Below are positions 19,601 through 27,593 of a stretch of DNA of 49,287 nt, one piece after another. The stretch comes from an uncultured Flavobacteriales bacterium (GTDB taxonomy: Bacteria; Bacteroidota; Bacteroidia; Flavobacteriales; Flavobacteriaceae). The first letter of the stretch is position 1, and the number at the start of each line of letters is the position of its first letter. A model generated the notes under the pieces. It made no database searches. It had not been told where the DNA came from and worked only from the letters and a program-made list of their open reading frames with translations. The stretch lies in contig CAJXRD010000018.1 in assembly GCA_913058295.1 (NCBI GenBank), forward strand, positions 1 to 49,287, in the 5' to 3' direction. A program made the translations under genes and the position numbers.

Positions 19601-20063
19601 TTTGACACCAAATATCGAAATCCCAAGGAGTGAAAGCATTTGTTTCACAACTTATAACATTGTCAGAATCTATCTGAATAGTAATAGTGTCTCCAGAAGA
19701 CTGATAGGTGATCCCTGTTAAATCTCCATTGTTCCCATAAGGAGTTGCAGCGTTTAAATTGGTTACGCCATCTGAGTCTAAAACAATAAGTTCATCAAAA
19801 TTTGCCTCTACCTGCCCTGCATTAAAGTATACATTAAGAGGAAACCCATCTGTGTTTGTAAACACAAATTGAGTAGTGTCACTATTTACATAACAATAGG
19901 TAGTATTTACAGGGCCTGCTGCACAATCTACAATAGTTTGTCCAAAAGAAAGTGTTGTCAAAAACAGAAAAAACCCAAAAGTAACTGCCAATTTTGACAA
20001 ACCTTTGGGTTTTTTAGACGATTTTTTGGATTGATTTTGAAAAAAGAGTATTTGTTTTTCCAT
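16626..20063 (-). CDS. Large T9SS type B adhesin with choice-of-anchor L head and Ig-like repeats
   Basis: A 1145-residue paralogue of the 10108-13467 product. Residues 1-165 are similar to it (MEKQILFFQNQS..., FGQTIVDCAAGPVNTTYCYVN). Residues ~245-500 instead form a choice-of-anchor L domain (FPFQEGIVLSSGNVQNAPGP, LLASEEYNQNFECTYSDAFAFIL, PGQCSAVNEEYFDKYNF, DSAVFIEAGSFDIGNVDLG). About seven Ig/PKD-like repeats follow, and the last ~100 residues are the type B sorting domain. Residues 816-1145 are identical to the tail of adhesin 1. It is predicted to be a surface-exposed binding protein exported by T9SS with the help of the porP gene immediately downstream. Ligand unknown. Confidence 0.9.
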   Translation of the reverse strand: MEKQILFFQNQSKKSSKKPKGLSKLAVTFGFFLFLTTLSFGQTIVDCAAGPVNTTYCYVNSDTTQFVFTNTDGFPLNVYFNAGQVEANFDELIVLDSDGVTNLNAATPYGNNGDLTGITYQSSGDTITIQIDSDNVISCETNAFTPWDFDIWCQTCINPTVTYDTSDCTLGDNYSIFVDISDMGSATSLNINDDQGSPEQSIANPGIVTFGPYPIEIEVIIIVSNPDDINCVLTSDTITCLGGFITIDESYTTQELVEDILFGSGCVELSNFSQSTGTDFGDVNGIAAFDSNGASFPFQEGIVLSSGNVQNAPGPNETIHGDGGFDWPGDADLEANTTATDTNNASFIQFDFVPLVDQISFNFLLASEEYNQNFECTYSDAFAFILTDTDTGVVQNLAVLPGTNIPIEVTNIRPDVPGQCSAVNEEYFDKYNFAPFNPESEAAIDFNGQIVSLQAIGEVILGNLYTIKLVLADETDTAYDSAVFIEAGSFDIGNVDLGNDILIENGTAQCNYIDITLDAGDTEDATYQWFKDDIELVGETNNTLLVTEEGLYRVDVQFLQAPDCVASDEIIVEMLASPIFDLGEDLIVCGEDTTILDATVSNPDDLTNISYTWFKDGIEITGETNSTLIIIENGLYSVEVAGNECITTDEINVQLTSFTVSLGEDISLCEVESYTITAIIEGEDESNAAYLWSTGETTSSITVSDPDVYSVEVTINDCMLTESVIIDLGVIPIIELGEDFNTCFETEDLLDASPSNMDPEDASYQWSLDGNVIAGEISVTLSISQFGTYGVIVTSGICVSEDTIIINSSNELGVELGNDFTTCFNTPVFLDASPSIGDPNNATFEWSLDGVLLSDTTATLDATEHGNYSVTVNLFGCSDTDSIALTPLGDLGVDLGGNIETCFDEQLILDATPSLGDPADTTYLWSFDGVEFADETSSTLNATQYGVYSVVVSIGECSDEDSMTTTGRDDLFVSLGNNVQTCPDMSVTLAAITDEEGVSYQWSLDDTVMENQTSATLEASEVGTYTVTIRTGECTGSSSVEVYYYDNENCVISQGLSPHNYDGYNDYLDLSFLDDRSGISNFQVFNRLGAVVYNRDSYRKEWTGQSNADKILPTGTYYYVIDFDSEDPVYGNQATGWVYVNREEN

Positions 20064-20108
20064 AAAAATGAGGTTGTTGGTTATTTTTTGTTAAATGTAA
20101 ATAAAATA
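20064..20108 (-). promoter_or_regulatory. Conserved leader of adhesin 2 with possible promoter
   Basis: Similar to the adhesin 1 leader (both contain GAGGTTGTTGGTTATTTTT, plus-strand orientation) and with the same near-consensus TACATTTA on the minus strand at 20092-20099. The shared leader suggests the two cassettes inherited the same promoter and may be co-regulated. Confidence 0.35.
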
Positions 20109-20227
20109 TTATAAAGACAATAATCCTTTATTTTTGTAAAGTATTGTTATAGAAAATCTAGAATATAATTTAATGCGGATTGTTAATTTTGTTTAAAGAT
20201 TTAAAAATTAGGCATGCATGTGTTTTG

Positions 20228-20235
20228 TACATTTG
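20228..20235 (+). promoter_or_regulatory. Candidate -7 promoter element for hflX
   Basis: TACATTTG fits TAnnTTTG and lies 17 bases before the hflX start, implying a very short leader. No -33 TTG is found at the usual spacing, so the call is weak. Confidence 0.35.
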
Positions 20236-20252
20236 TAGCATAAATAAAAAAA

Positions 20253-21464
20253 ATGATTGAAAAATCTACTATAGATTACGAAAGAGCAGTACTTATTGGG
20301 TTAATAACTCAAAAACAAAATGCAGATAAGTCTAATGAATACTTAGATGAATTAGAGTTTTTAGCATATACTGCAGGGGGAGAAGTTCTGAAACGTTTTG
20401 TTCAAAAACTAGAAAACCCAAATTCTAAAACATTTTTAGGTTCTGGAAAAATTGAGGAAGTAAGAGAATACGTTGAAAAGAACGAAGTAGGATTGGTGGT
20501 TTTTGATGACGAGTTATCTCCTGCACAACAAAGAAATATAGAAAGAATCTTAGAATGTAAAATTATAGATCGCACCAATTTAATACTCGATATTTTTGCC
20601 CAAAGAGCACAAACGAGTTATGCGAGAATGCAAGTAGAATTGGCACAATATCAATATCTATTGCCACGATTAACAGGAATGTGGACGCATTTAGAAAGGC
20701 AACGAGGAGGAATAGGAATGCGTGGTCCAGGAGAAACAGAAATTGAAACAGATCGTAGAATTGTTCGGGATAGAATTTCTTTATTAAAAAAGAAGTTAAC
20801 TAAAGTAGATAAACAAATGTCGGTTCAAAGAGGGAACCGAGGTGCACTAATTCGTGTAGCATTAGTGGGGTATACCAACGTTGGAAAATCTACATTAATG
20901 AATGTGATTAGTAAGTCTGATGTATTTGCAGAAAACAAACTTTTTGCAACTCTAGATACGACCGTTCGAAAAGTAGTAATTAAGAACCTTCCTTTTTTGG
21001 TTAGTGATACCGTTGGGTTTATTCGTAAACTTCCTACTCAATTAGTAGAATCGTTTAAGAGTACTTTAGATGAAGTTCGTGAGGCAGATTTACTATTACA
21101 TATTGTAGATATATCACATCCAAACTTCGAAGATCACATCGCTTCTGTTGAGAAGATTCTAGGAGAAATTAATGCATCTGACAAGCCTTGTATAATGGTC
21201 TTTAATAAAATTGATGCCTATGAACCAGAAGTAATAGAGGAAGATGATTTAATAACTGAAAAAACAACAGCGCATTATACTCTTGAGGAATGGCATCAAA
21301 CTTGGATGAATAATGAAAAGGGAGAGGCAATTTTTATTTCAGCCTTAACCAAAGAAAATTTAGAAGATTTTAAGAAGATAGTTTATGATAAAGTGAAGGA
21401 ATTACATATTACCCGCTTTCCTTACAATCAGTTTTTATATGAAGACTATACAGAGGAAGAATAA
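20253..21464 (+). CDS. hflX: Ribosome-associated GTPase HflX
   Basis: A 403-residue protein with the HflX N-terminal domain (LEFLAYTAGGEVLKRFVQKL, FLGSGKIEEV, VVFDDELSPAQQRNIE), the glycine-rich linker RGGIGMRGPGETEIETDRR (about 151-169) and a TRAFAC GTPase domain: G1 GYTNVGKS (206-213), G3 DTVGF, G4 NKID. HflX binds the 50S ribosomal subunit and in other bacteria splits stalled ribosomes under stress. Length and motifs are normal for the family. The gene is monocistronic, bounded by the divergent adhesin cassette upstream and a bidirectional terminator downstream. Confidence 0.95.
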   Translation: MIEKSTIDYERAVLIGLITQKQNADKSNEYLDELEFLAYTAGGEVLKRFVQKLENPNSKTFLGSGKIEEVREYVEKNEVGLVVFDDELSPAQQRNIERILECKIIDRTNLILDIFAQRAQTSYARMQVELAQYQYLLPRLTGMWTHLERQRGGIGMRGPGETEIETDRRIVRDRISLLKKKLTKVDKQMSVQRGNRGALIRVALVGYTNVGKSTLMNVISKSDVFAENKLFATLDTTVRKVVIKNLPFLVSDTVGFIRKLPTQLVESFKSTLDEVREADLLLHIVDISHPNFEDHIASVEKILGEINASDKPCIMVFNKIDAYEPEVIEEDDLITEKTTAHYTLEEWHQTWMNNEKGEAIFISALTKENLEDFKKIVYDKVKELHITRFPYNQFLYEDYTEEE

Positions 21465-21484
21465 GTTTCTTTATTCTTAAAAAC

Positions 21485-21527
21485 AAAAAGAGCCGAATTC
21501 ATAAATTTGAATCCGGCTCTTTTTTTA
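21485..21527. terminator. Bidirectional terminator between hflX and the DUF3078 gene
   Basis: AAAAAGAGCCG (21485-21495) pairs with CGGCTCTTTTT (from 21514), with further partial pairing in the loop (AATTCA with TGAAT). A-run on the left and T-run on the right serve both convergent genes. Confidence 0.85.
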
Positions 21528-21541
21528 TATTAAAAAGTTTA

Positions 21542-22501
21542 TTAGAAATTCACATTAACTCCTAAACCAAACACTTCTCTAATTTGAAATCCTGAGTAAG
21601 CGTTGTCATCGTAAATAGTTTGGAAGGTTAAATTAGTAGAAAACACATCGTTTATTTTCATTACGATGTTCATAGTATAGTCTAAATCTACATTTTGAGG
21701 TTTGTCTAAATAATTTGAATAGATAGAAAATATATTTTCCATACTAATGTTTTTCATAATATCAAACTTATAGTAAGATCTAATGTTTAAACCAAATTCA
21801 AACAAACTAGAGTCGCCTGGATCTACACCAAATATTTCAACAACATCACTTGATTCGTAAGTATAAATAATTTCTCCGGTATCTGGATCTGTGTAATCTT
21901 CATCATTATATTTAAAAATTTCACCAGTAATAAAAGTAAACTTTGCAGTTAGAGGAGAAATATTCACATATAAATTAGGGTTTTTCTTCCAAAGGAAACC
22001 AGGACCAAAACTCCAATAAGCAGGTTTAAAAAAACCAGATGTTGGAAAATCTTCATTGTCTGCTCCAGGGTTTTGATCTAAATAATCATCTTCATAAGCA
22101 TAACCATCGGTAAACTGAGTTTTAAAATTCATAAAGAAAGATGCACTCCAATACTTTTTCACCTTTTTACCTAGAATCGAGTTAAACTCTAATCTATCAT
22201 CGGTTTTTCTAGCACCATCATCATCATTTATAGTAAGGCCATAACTAGCTAAAAGCTTATTATCCCATAACCAATCTCCTTTTACATAATCAAAATCATA
22301 ATTTATATTTAGATTTCCAGCAAAGTTATTGTCTCCACCTCCTTGCCAATTCGAGAATGCAGATTGATTGATTAAAAATGTAATTTTTCCAGTTTTTGTC
22401 CAACCTTCTTTTGTTTCGTCTTCTCCTTTATCTTCATCAGCATCTTGCGAAAAACCAATAAGTGAGGTAAATAAAAATGTTAAGAGTAATAATTTTTTCA
22501 T
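21542..22501 (-). CDS. DUF3078 family outer-membrane protein
   Basis: A 319-residue protein with a signal peptide (MKKLLLLTFLFTSLIGFSQ). An acidic segment leads into an N-terminal motif typical of DUF3078, WTKTGKITFLINQSAFSNWQGGGDNNFAGNLNINYDF, followed by repeated amphipathic strands (VKGDWLWDNKLLASYGL, VKKYWSASFFMNFKTQF) ending FGLGVNVNF. This suggests an outer-membrane barrel. The function of the family is unknown; it is recurrent in Bacteroidota. It has its own well-formed promoter, although it lies on the same strand directly downstream of the suf operon. Confidence 0.85.
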   Translation of the reverse strand: MKKLLLLTFLFTSLIGFSQDADEDKGEDETKEGWTKTGKITFLINQSAFSNWQGGGDNNFAGNLNINYDFDYVKGDWLWDNKLLASYGLTINDDDGARKTDDRLEFNSILGKKVKKYWSASFFMNFKTQFTDGYAYEDDYLDQNPGADNEDFPTSGFFKPAYWSFGPGFLWKKNPNLYVNISPLTAKFTFITGEIFKYNDEDYTDPDTGEIIYTYESSDVVEIFGVDPGDSSLFEFGLNIRSYYKFDIMKNISMENIFSIYSNYLDKPQNVDLDYTMNIVMKINDVFSTNLTFQTIYDDNAYSGFQIREVFGLGVNVNF

Positions 22502-22532
22502 AATTTAAAATTTGTAGTTAATAAAATTTGAA

Positions 22533-22564
22533 CAAATATATAATAATTTTGTTGTTTAACAAAA
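22533..22564 (-). promoter_or_regulatory. Promoter of the DUF3078 gene (-7 and -33 elements)
   Basis: On the minus strand TATATTTG (22533-22540) matches TAnnTTTG, and TTTTG (22560-22564) lies upstream with a 19-base spacer, the expected Bacteroidota -33/-7 spacing. The start codon is 32 bases downstream. This is the best promoter match in the window. Confidence 0.6.
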
Positions 22565-22588
22565 TTATTAATTAATCAAACAAAAGTT

Positions 22589-23098
22589 TTATAGTTTTCT
22601 TTTAAAAAGAGGTACAGATGAACAGGCTTCACCATACATGATACTTTTTGCAATAGGTTGAAGAACTTGAGTTAATTTTATATAAGCGTTTTCAGGGATA
22701 GGTTTATTAGCGCAGCCTTTTATAATTATTAACTTGTCTTTGTATTGATCTACATTTAATTCTGAAAGAATCTCCGTGTAAATAATCGTTTCTAATTGCT
22801 CTAAGGTACCAACAGTTACTTTTTTAGTGTAGGGAGTTAATTGTATGGTTAGTAGCATAAATGCCCAAGCTGGAATAATTGCATCTGTAGTATTGGTTAG
22901 TGCAACAAAACAATCTCGATATTGTTCCCAGTTATGATCTTTTACCTTTGCTCTAAAATCTTTTTCTCGAAGAATGACACCTTCAAAAAGCCATTGGGAT
23001 ATGTCTAATGCAACTCGATTACCAATAGGGTAGTGGTCTTCAAGATCTATGGTGATTAATTTGCTTTCAGCAACTTTATTTTTAATCTCCTTATTCAT
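22589..23098 (-). CDS. DUF2480 family protein
   Basis: A 169-residue cytoplasmic protein that I recognise as DUF2480 from NRVALDISQWLFEGVILREKDFR and the two Cys-containing segments IIKGCANKPIPENAY and YGEACSSVPLFKRK near the end. It has no signal peptide. Its ATG overlaps the sufT stop by one base (TAATG), so translation is probably coupled. Constant association with suf genes and two conserved cysteines suggest a role in iron-sulfur metabolism, but that is inference from context. Confidence 0.85.
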   Translation of the reverse strand: MNKEIKNKVAESKLITIDLEDHYPIGNRVALDISQWLFEGVILREKDFRAKVKDHNWEQYRDCFVALTNTTDAIIPAWAFMLLTIQLTPYTKKVTVGTLEQLETIIYTEILSELNVDQYKDKLIIIKGCANKPIPENAYIKLTQVLQPIAKSIMYGEACSSVPLFKRKL

Positions 23099-23427
23099 TA
23101 TAACATGCCAAGTTCTAACTTCGCTTCATCGCTCATTAAGTCTTGACTCCATGGTGGATCGAAAGTGATTTCAACCTCAGAGCTTGTAACACTACTTATA
23201 GATGCTACTTTATCTTCAATTTCTTTAGGAAGTGTTTCTGCCACAGGACAATTAGGGGTAGTTAATGTCATTAATATTTTTACACCGTAATCTTCATTTA
23301 CAAAAACATCATATATTAATCCAAGTTCGTATACATCTACTGGAATCTCAGGATCGTAAACAGTCTTAATTACTTTAACTATTTTTTCACCTAATTCTTG
23401 TGCATTTAATTTTCCTTCTTGCGACAT
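23098..23427 (-). CDS. sufT: DUF59/MIP18-family iron-sulfur assembly protein SufT
   Basis: A 109-residue MIP18-type protein. The core motif is clear: VIKTVYDPEIPVDVYELGLIYDV, then MTLTTPNCPVAETLPKEIEDKV with the conserved reactive Cys in PNCP, and VEITFDPPWSQDLMSDEAKLELGML at the C-terminus. Such proteins help deliver or mature Fe-S clusters. The gene lies three bases after sufE and overlaps DUF2480 by one base. Confidence 0.88.
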   Translation of the reverse strand: MSQEGKLNAQELGEKIVKVIKTVYDPEIPVDVYELGLIYDVFVNEDYGVKILMTLTTPNCPVAETLPKEIEDKVASISSVTSSEVEITFDPPWSQDLMSDEAKLELGML

Positions 23428-23430
23428 AAT

Positions 23431-23856
23431 TTATTTCTTTAGTTGCGTCTCGTATGCGAGGGCGTATAATTTAATTTGTTTTATCATAGACACTAATCCA
23501 TTGGCTCGTGTTGGTGATAAATGATCTTTTAATCCTATCTCATCGATAAAATTAGTGTTAGCAGCTAGGATTTCTTTAGGTTTTTTATCTGAAAAAACTC
23601 TTAGTAATATTGCAATGATACCTTTGGTGATAATAGCATCACTATCTGCGGTAAATGCTACTTTATCCTCTTTTAATTCTGCATTTAACCAAACTTTAGA
23701 TTGACATCCTTTAATTAAATTTTCATCGGTTTTATTAGAATCTTGGATCAATGGTATTGATTTCCCTAAGTCTATCATATACTCATATCGTTGCATCCAG
23801 TCGTCAAACATAGAGAACTCATCAATAATTTCTTCCTGTATAGATTCTATAGTCAT
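23431..23856 (-). CDS. sufE: Cysteine desulfurase sulfur acceptor SufE
   Basis: A 141-residue protein with the SufE/NifU-like fold. The opening EEIIDEFSMFDDWMQRYEYMIDLGKSIP and the acceptor loop LIKGCQSKVWLNAEL, carrying the conserved sulfur-accepting Cys, are diagnostic. SufE takes persulfide from the SufS cysteine and stimulates its activity. The gene is five bases downstream of the small META-domain gene within the suf operon. Confidence 0.92.
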   Translation of the reverse strand: MTIESIQEEIIDEFSMFDDWMQRYEYMIDLGKSIPLIQDSNKTDENLIKGCQSKVWLNAELKEDKVAFTADSDAIITKGIIAILLRVFSDKKPKEILAANTNFIDEIGLKDHLSPTRANGLVSMIKQIKLYALAYETQLKK

Positions 23857-23861
23857 GAGTA

Positions 23862-24278
23862 TTAATTTTTAACCAATCGGTATGCCTGAATTAAAACACC
23901 TTCTTCAGAGGATAAAGTAAGCATGTTATTGTCAAACACAAAGTTTGTTGCATTTCCAAAAGATTTAAATAAATTCTGCTCTTCTTTCATTACATGTTCT
24001 TCACAGTACATTTTTGTAGATATTATAGAGCCAAAATTAAATTCGTTATTTGCTAAAGAATAGTTTCCACTATAGGTATTGCAATTTGTTTTTCCTGAAA
24101 TTTTATTTTCCGAAGCATCCACATCAAAAGTCATTTTATAAACAGGTGCTCCCATTATACTTCTCATTTGATAAGTTCCAGAAGGAATATCTGTAATTGT
24201 AACTTCGGCAGTCTTTTTTGTTCCGTTACAAGAACTAAATACAACTATAAGAGCTAATAAAAGGATACTTTTTTTCAT
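23862..24278 (-). CDS. META-domain lipoprotein (HslJ-like) inside the suf operon
   Basis: A 138-residue protein with lipoprotein signal MKKSILLLALIVVFSSCNG (lipidated Cys about residue 17). It has a META-type beta fold: SGTYQMRSIMGAPVYKMTFDVDASENKISG, the conserved GKTNCNTYSGNYSL and STKMYCEEHVMKEEQNLFKSF. HslJ/META proteins are stress-associated periplasmic or outer-membrane proteins of unclear biochemistry. Two cysteines (NCNTY and MYCEE) are conserved positions in the family. It is sandwiched between sufS and sufE with gaps of only 10 and 5 bases, so it is co-transcribed. Confidence 0.82.
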   Translation of the reverse strand: MKKSILLLALIVVFSSCNGTKKTAEVTITDIPSGTYQMRSIMGAPVYKMTFDVDASENKISGKTNCNTYSGNYSLANNEFNFGSIISTKMYCEEHVMKEEQNLFKSFGNATNFVFDNNMLTLSSEEGVLIQAYRLVKN

Positions 24279-24288
24279 GTTTGTTTTA

Positions 24289-25506
24289 TTATGATAACAT
24301 CATTTTGGCTTTTTTAATAGCTTCTATAAAATTATCGATTTCTGTTTTTGTGTTATAAAATGCAAACGAGGCTCTTACGGTACCTGGGATTTTAAAAAAT
24401 TCCATAATAGGTTGTGCGCAATGATGCCCTGTTCGTACTGCTATCCCTAATTTGTCAACAATAGTTCCAATATCGTAAGGATGAATTCCGTCGATATTAA
24501 ATGAAATTACTGCTGTTTTATTTTTCCCTGTACCGTATATTTTTAAACCTTCAATTTCTAAAAGCTTTTGGGTAGCATAATCTAACAACTCATTTTCAAA
24601 TGAGTTTATCGCATCAATACCAATTGCATTTAAATAATCTAGGGCAACACCAAAAGCAATTCCTCCAGAAATATTTGGAGTTCCAGCTTCAAATTTATGA
24701 GGAAGATCCGCATAAGTAGTTTTTTTAAAAGTAACTTCTTTTATCATTTCTCCTCCTCCTTGATATGGAGGTAAATCATTAAGTAAATCTGATTTCCCAT
24801 ATAAAAAACCAACTCCCGTTGGGCCACACATTTTATGAGCAGATGCTACATAAAAGTCAACGTCTAAATCTTGAAAATTTGAACTAATATGAGAACAAGC
24901 CTGTGCGCCATCCACCAAAACTTTTGCATCATATTGATGTGCCTTCTCTATTATTTCTTTTATAGGGTTTATGGTTCCTAATGCATTAGAAACGTGATTT
25001 ACAAAAACAAGTTTTGTTTTAGAAGAAAGAAGATTGTCATATTCAGACATTATTAATACCCCTTCTTCATTCATAGGAATCACTTTTAATACAGCTCCAG
25101 TTTCTTCACAAAGCATTTGCCATGGAACAATATTAGAATGATGCTCCATTGCGGAAACGATAATTTCGTCCCCTTTCTTTAAAAGTTTAGAGTAACCACT
25201 TGCAACGATATTAATCCCGTGTGTGGTACCAGAAGTAAAAATTATTTCGTGACTATGTTTTGCATTAAAATGATGCTGAATCTTTTTTCTTGCCAATTCA
25301 TATACATCGGTAGCTTCTTGTGAAAGTGCATGAACTCCTCTATGAATATTTGAATTGTAATTTGAATAATAATCTACAATACTATCAATTACAATTTGTG
25401 GCTTTTGACTTGTAGCGGCATTGTCAAAATATACCAAAGGATAGCCATTCACTTTTCGTTGAAGGATAGGGAAATCTAGGCGTATTTTTTGGACATCGAA
25501 AGACAT
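24289..25506 (-). CDS. sufS: Cysteine desulfurase SufS
   Basis: A 405-residue class II cysteine desulfurase dependent on pyridoxal phosphate. Landmarks are YFDNAATSQKP near residue 25-36, the PLP-binding region SAMEHHSNIVPWQ, DGAQACSHI, the Schiff-base lysine K225 in SAHKMCGPTG, and the catalytic Cys363 in RTGHHCAQP. It removes sulfur from L-cysteine and passes it to SufE, encoded two genes downstream. Full length and all key residues are present. Confidence 0.95.
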   Translation of the reverse strand: MSFDVQKIRLDFPILQRKVNGYPLVYFDNAATSQKPQIVIDSIVDYYSNYNSNIHRGVHALSQEATDVYELARKKIQHHFNAKHSHEIIFTSGTTHGINIVASGYSKLLKKGDEIIVSAMEHHSNIVPWQMLCEETGAVLKVIPMNEEGVLIMSEYDNLLSSKTKLVFVNHVSNALGTINPIKEIIEKAHQYDAKVLVDGAQACSHISSNFQDLDVDFYVASAHKMCGPTGVGFLYGKSDLLNDLPPYQGGGEMIKEVTFKKTTYADLPHKFEAGTPNISGGIAFGVALDYLNAIGIDAINSFENELLDYATQKLLEIEGLKIYGTGKNKTAVISFNIDGIHPYDIGTIVDKLGIAVRTGHHCAQPIMEFFKIPGTVRASFAFYNTKTEIDNFIEAIKKAKMMLS

Positions 25507-25526
25507 GAAAAGCTTTAAATTATTTT

Positions 25527-26840
25527 TTAAACATCAAAGCCAATATTCACTCCAATTTTATTGGCAATTATTTTGTTGATACGTCTCTCTAACTCAGGAA
25601 TTTTTACACTTTCTAATACAGAATTTGCAAAAGCATACATTAATAATGCCTGTGCTTCTTTTATAGCAATTCCTCTTGTTTGTAGATAGAATAAAGCATC
25701 TTCATCAAATTGACCAATAGTACAACCATGAGAACATTTTACATCGTCCGCAAAAATCTCTAATTGAGGCTTTGCATTAATAGTAGCATTGTCGTCTATT
25801 AAAATATTATTGTTCTGTTGAAAGGCATTTGTTTTTTGGGCTTCTTTTTCAACGAGAACTTTCCCGTTAAAAACTCCAGTGGAATGACCGGCATATAAAC
25901 CTTTGTAATCTTGATGACTTTCACAATTAGGTGCAATATGTTGCACTAAAGTGTTATGGTCTACGTGTTGTTTATCTTTAAGAATAGTAATCCCTTTTAA
26001 AATGGAATCACAATATTCTCCTTTTTGATAAAAATTTAAATTGTTTCGAATTATTTTTCCACCAAATGAAAATGTATGCACTTTACAAATACTTTCTCTT
26101 TGTTGTTCAATATAGGTATTGTCTATAATGGAAGCGTTAGAGTTGTCATTCTGAATCTTATAATAATCCACATGGGCTCTTTTATCAGCAAATATTTCTG
26201 TAACCGAATTTGTGAAAATTGCATGGTCCGTAAGACTTTGATGTCTTTCGATAATTTGTACGTGAGCATTTTCACCTACAACGATAAGATTCCTTGGTTG
26301 AAGCATTAATGCAGCTTCATTACCCGTAGCAAAGTTGATAATTTCTATAGGTTTTTCAACTTCTTTATTTTTCGGAATACAGATATAAGCACCTTCTTTG
26401 GCAAAAGCAGTATTAAGAGAAGTCAAACTGTCTTGAGATGCAGCTTTATTGTAATAAGCTTCAACTACAGCATTGTATTTTGACTTGCTTAATGCGGAAG
26501 ACAAAAGACAGATATCCATACTGTCATGAGTGGTCTCAGATAAGAATGAACTATATACTCCGTCAATAAAAACAATTTTAAAAGTATCTATATCGTGAAG
26601 AAAATATTTCCGAACATCTTTTAGTTCTACATCATTGTCTCTTTTTGGGAATAAACAATAGTCATCATTTAATATGCCCTTTAATGAAGTATATTTCCAA
26701 GCTTCTTCCTTTTTTGTTGGAAAACCTTTTCCTTCAAAAACGTTAATAGCCTTGCTTCTAATATCATGTATAGGAGAGTCATCTTCCAAATGATCTTCGA
26801 AAGCTAAATAGGAGGAAACTAATTTATCTTTTAAACTCAT
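25527..26840 (-). CDS. sufD: Fe-S cluster assembly protein SufD
   Basis: A 437-residue protein of the SufB/SufD fold. It is recognised by the N-terminal RSKAINVFEGKGFPTKKEEAWKYTSL and by the C-terminal beta-helix with AKPQLEIFADDVKCSHGCTIGQFDEDALFYLQTRGI, including the conserved C-x-H-G-C segment. It forms the SufBC2D scaffold with the neighbouring genes. The ATG is one base from the sufC stop, implying tight translational coupling. Confidence 0.93.
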   Translation of the reverse strand: MSLKDKLVSSYLAFEDHLEDDSPIHDIRSKAINVFEGKGFPTKKEEAWKYTSLKGILNDDYCLFPKRDNDVELKDVRKYFLHDIDTFKIVFIDGVYSSFLSETTHDSMDICLLSSALSKSKYNAVVEAYYNKAASQDSLTSLNTAFAKEGAYICIPKNKEVEKPIEIINFATGNEAALMLQPRNLIVVGENAHVQIIERHQSLTDHAIFTNSVTEIFADKRAHVDYYKIQNDNSNASIIDNTYIEQQRESICKVHTFSFGGKIIRNNLNFYQKGEYCDSILKGITILKDKQHVDHNTLVQHIAPNCESHQDYKGLYAGHSTGVFNGKVLVEKEAQKTNAFQQNNNILIDDNATINAKPQLEIFADDVKCSHGCTIGQFDEDALFYLQTRGIAIKEAQALLMYAFANSVLESVKIPELERRINKIIANKIGVNIGFDV

Positions 26841-26841
26841 A

Positions 26842-27591
26842 TTAAACTAATTCTTCTTTAATCCAATCGTATCCTTTTTCTTCTAATTCGTGAGCCAAAT
26901 CTTTGGTTCCAGATTTCACTATTCTTCCATCAATAAGTACATGTACAAAGTCTGGAACTATATAATCTAGCAATCTTTGGTAATGGGTAATTACAAGAAC
27001 AGCATTGTCTTTGTTTTGTAATTTATTTACACCATTTGCAACAATTTTTAAAGCATCGATATCCAATCCGGAATCCGTCTCATCTAATATGGCAAGTTTA
27101 GGTTCTAGCATTGCCATTTGAAAGATTTCATTTCTTTTTTTCTCTCCTCCAGAAAACCCTTCATTTAAAGAACGGGATAAAAATTTTCTATCAATATCTA
27201 ATAAATCTGCTTTCTGTTTGATAAGCTTAAGCATTTCCGAAGCAGGCATATCTTTAAGTCCTTTAGATTTTCGCGTTTCGTTAATTGCAGTTTTAATAAA
27301 ATTGGTTACCGAAACTCCGGGAATTTCAACAGGATATTGAAAAGATAAAAACACACCTTTATGAGCTCGTTCTTCTGGATTAAGCTCAGAAATATCTTCA
27401 TTATTAAAAGCTATTTCTCCTTTAGTGATGTCAAAAGTTTCTTTTCCTGCTATAATGGAAGCAAGTGTACTTTTACCAGACCCATTAGGCCCCATAATAG
27501 CGTGTACTTCCCCAGCTTTTATATCTAGATTAATACCTTTTAATATATCTTTTTCTTCTACACTTGCGTGTAAATCTTTAATTTGTAACAT
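26842..27591 (-). CDS. sufC: Fe-S cluster assembly ATPase SufC
   Basis: A 249-residue ABC-type ATPase without membrane segments. Walker A is GPNGSGKST (34-42), the signature is LNEGFSGGEKKRNEIFQMAML, Walker B is LAILDETDSGLDIDAL (with the Asp-Glu-Thr variant typical of SufC), and the H-loop is VITHYQRLL. It drives conformational change in the SufBC2D scaffold. It is placed between a small lipoprotein gene and sufD. Confidence 0.95.
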   Translation of the reverse strand: MLQIKDLHASVEEKDILKGINLDIKAGEVHAIMGPNGSGKSTLASIIAGKETFDITKGEIAFNNEDISELNPEERAHKGVFLSFQYPVEIPGVSVTNFIKTAINETRKSKGLKDMPASEMLKLIKQKADLLDIDRKFLSRSLNEGFSGGEKKRNEIFQMAMLEPKLAILDETDSGLDIDALKIVANGVNKLQNKDNAVLVITHYQRLLDYIVPDFVHVLIDGRIVKSGTKDLAHELEEKGYDWIKEELV

Positions 27592-27593
27592 AA

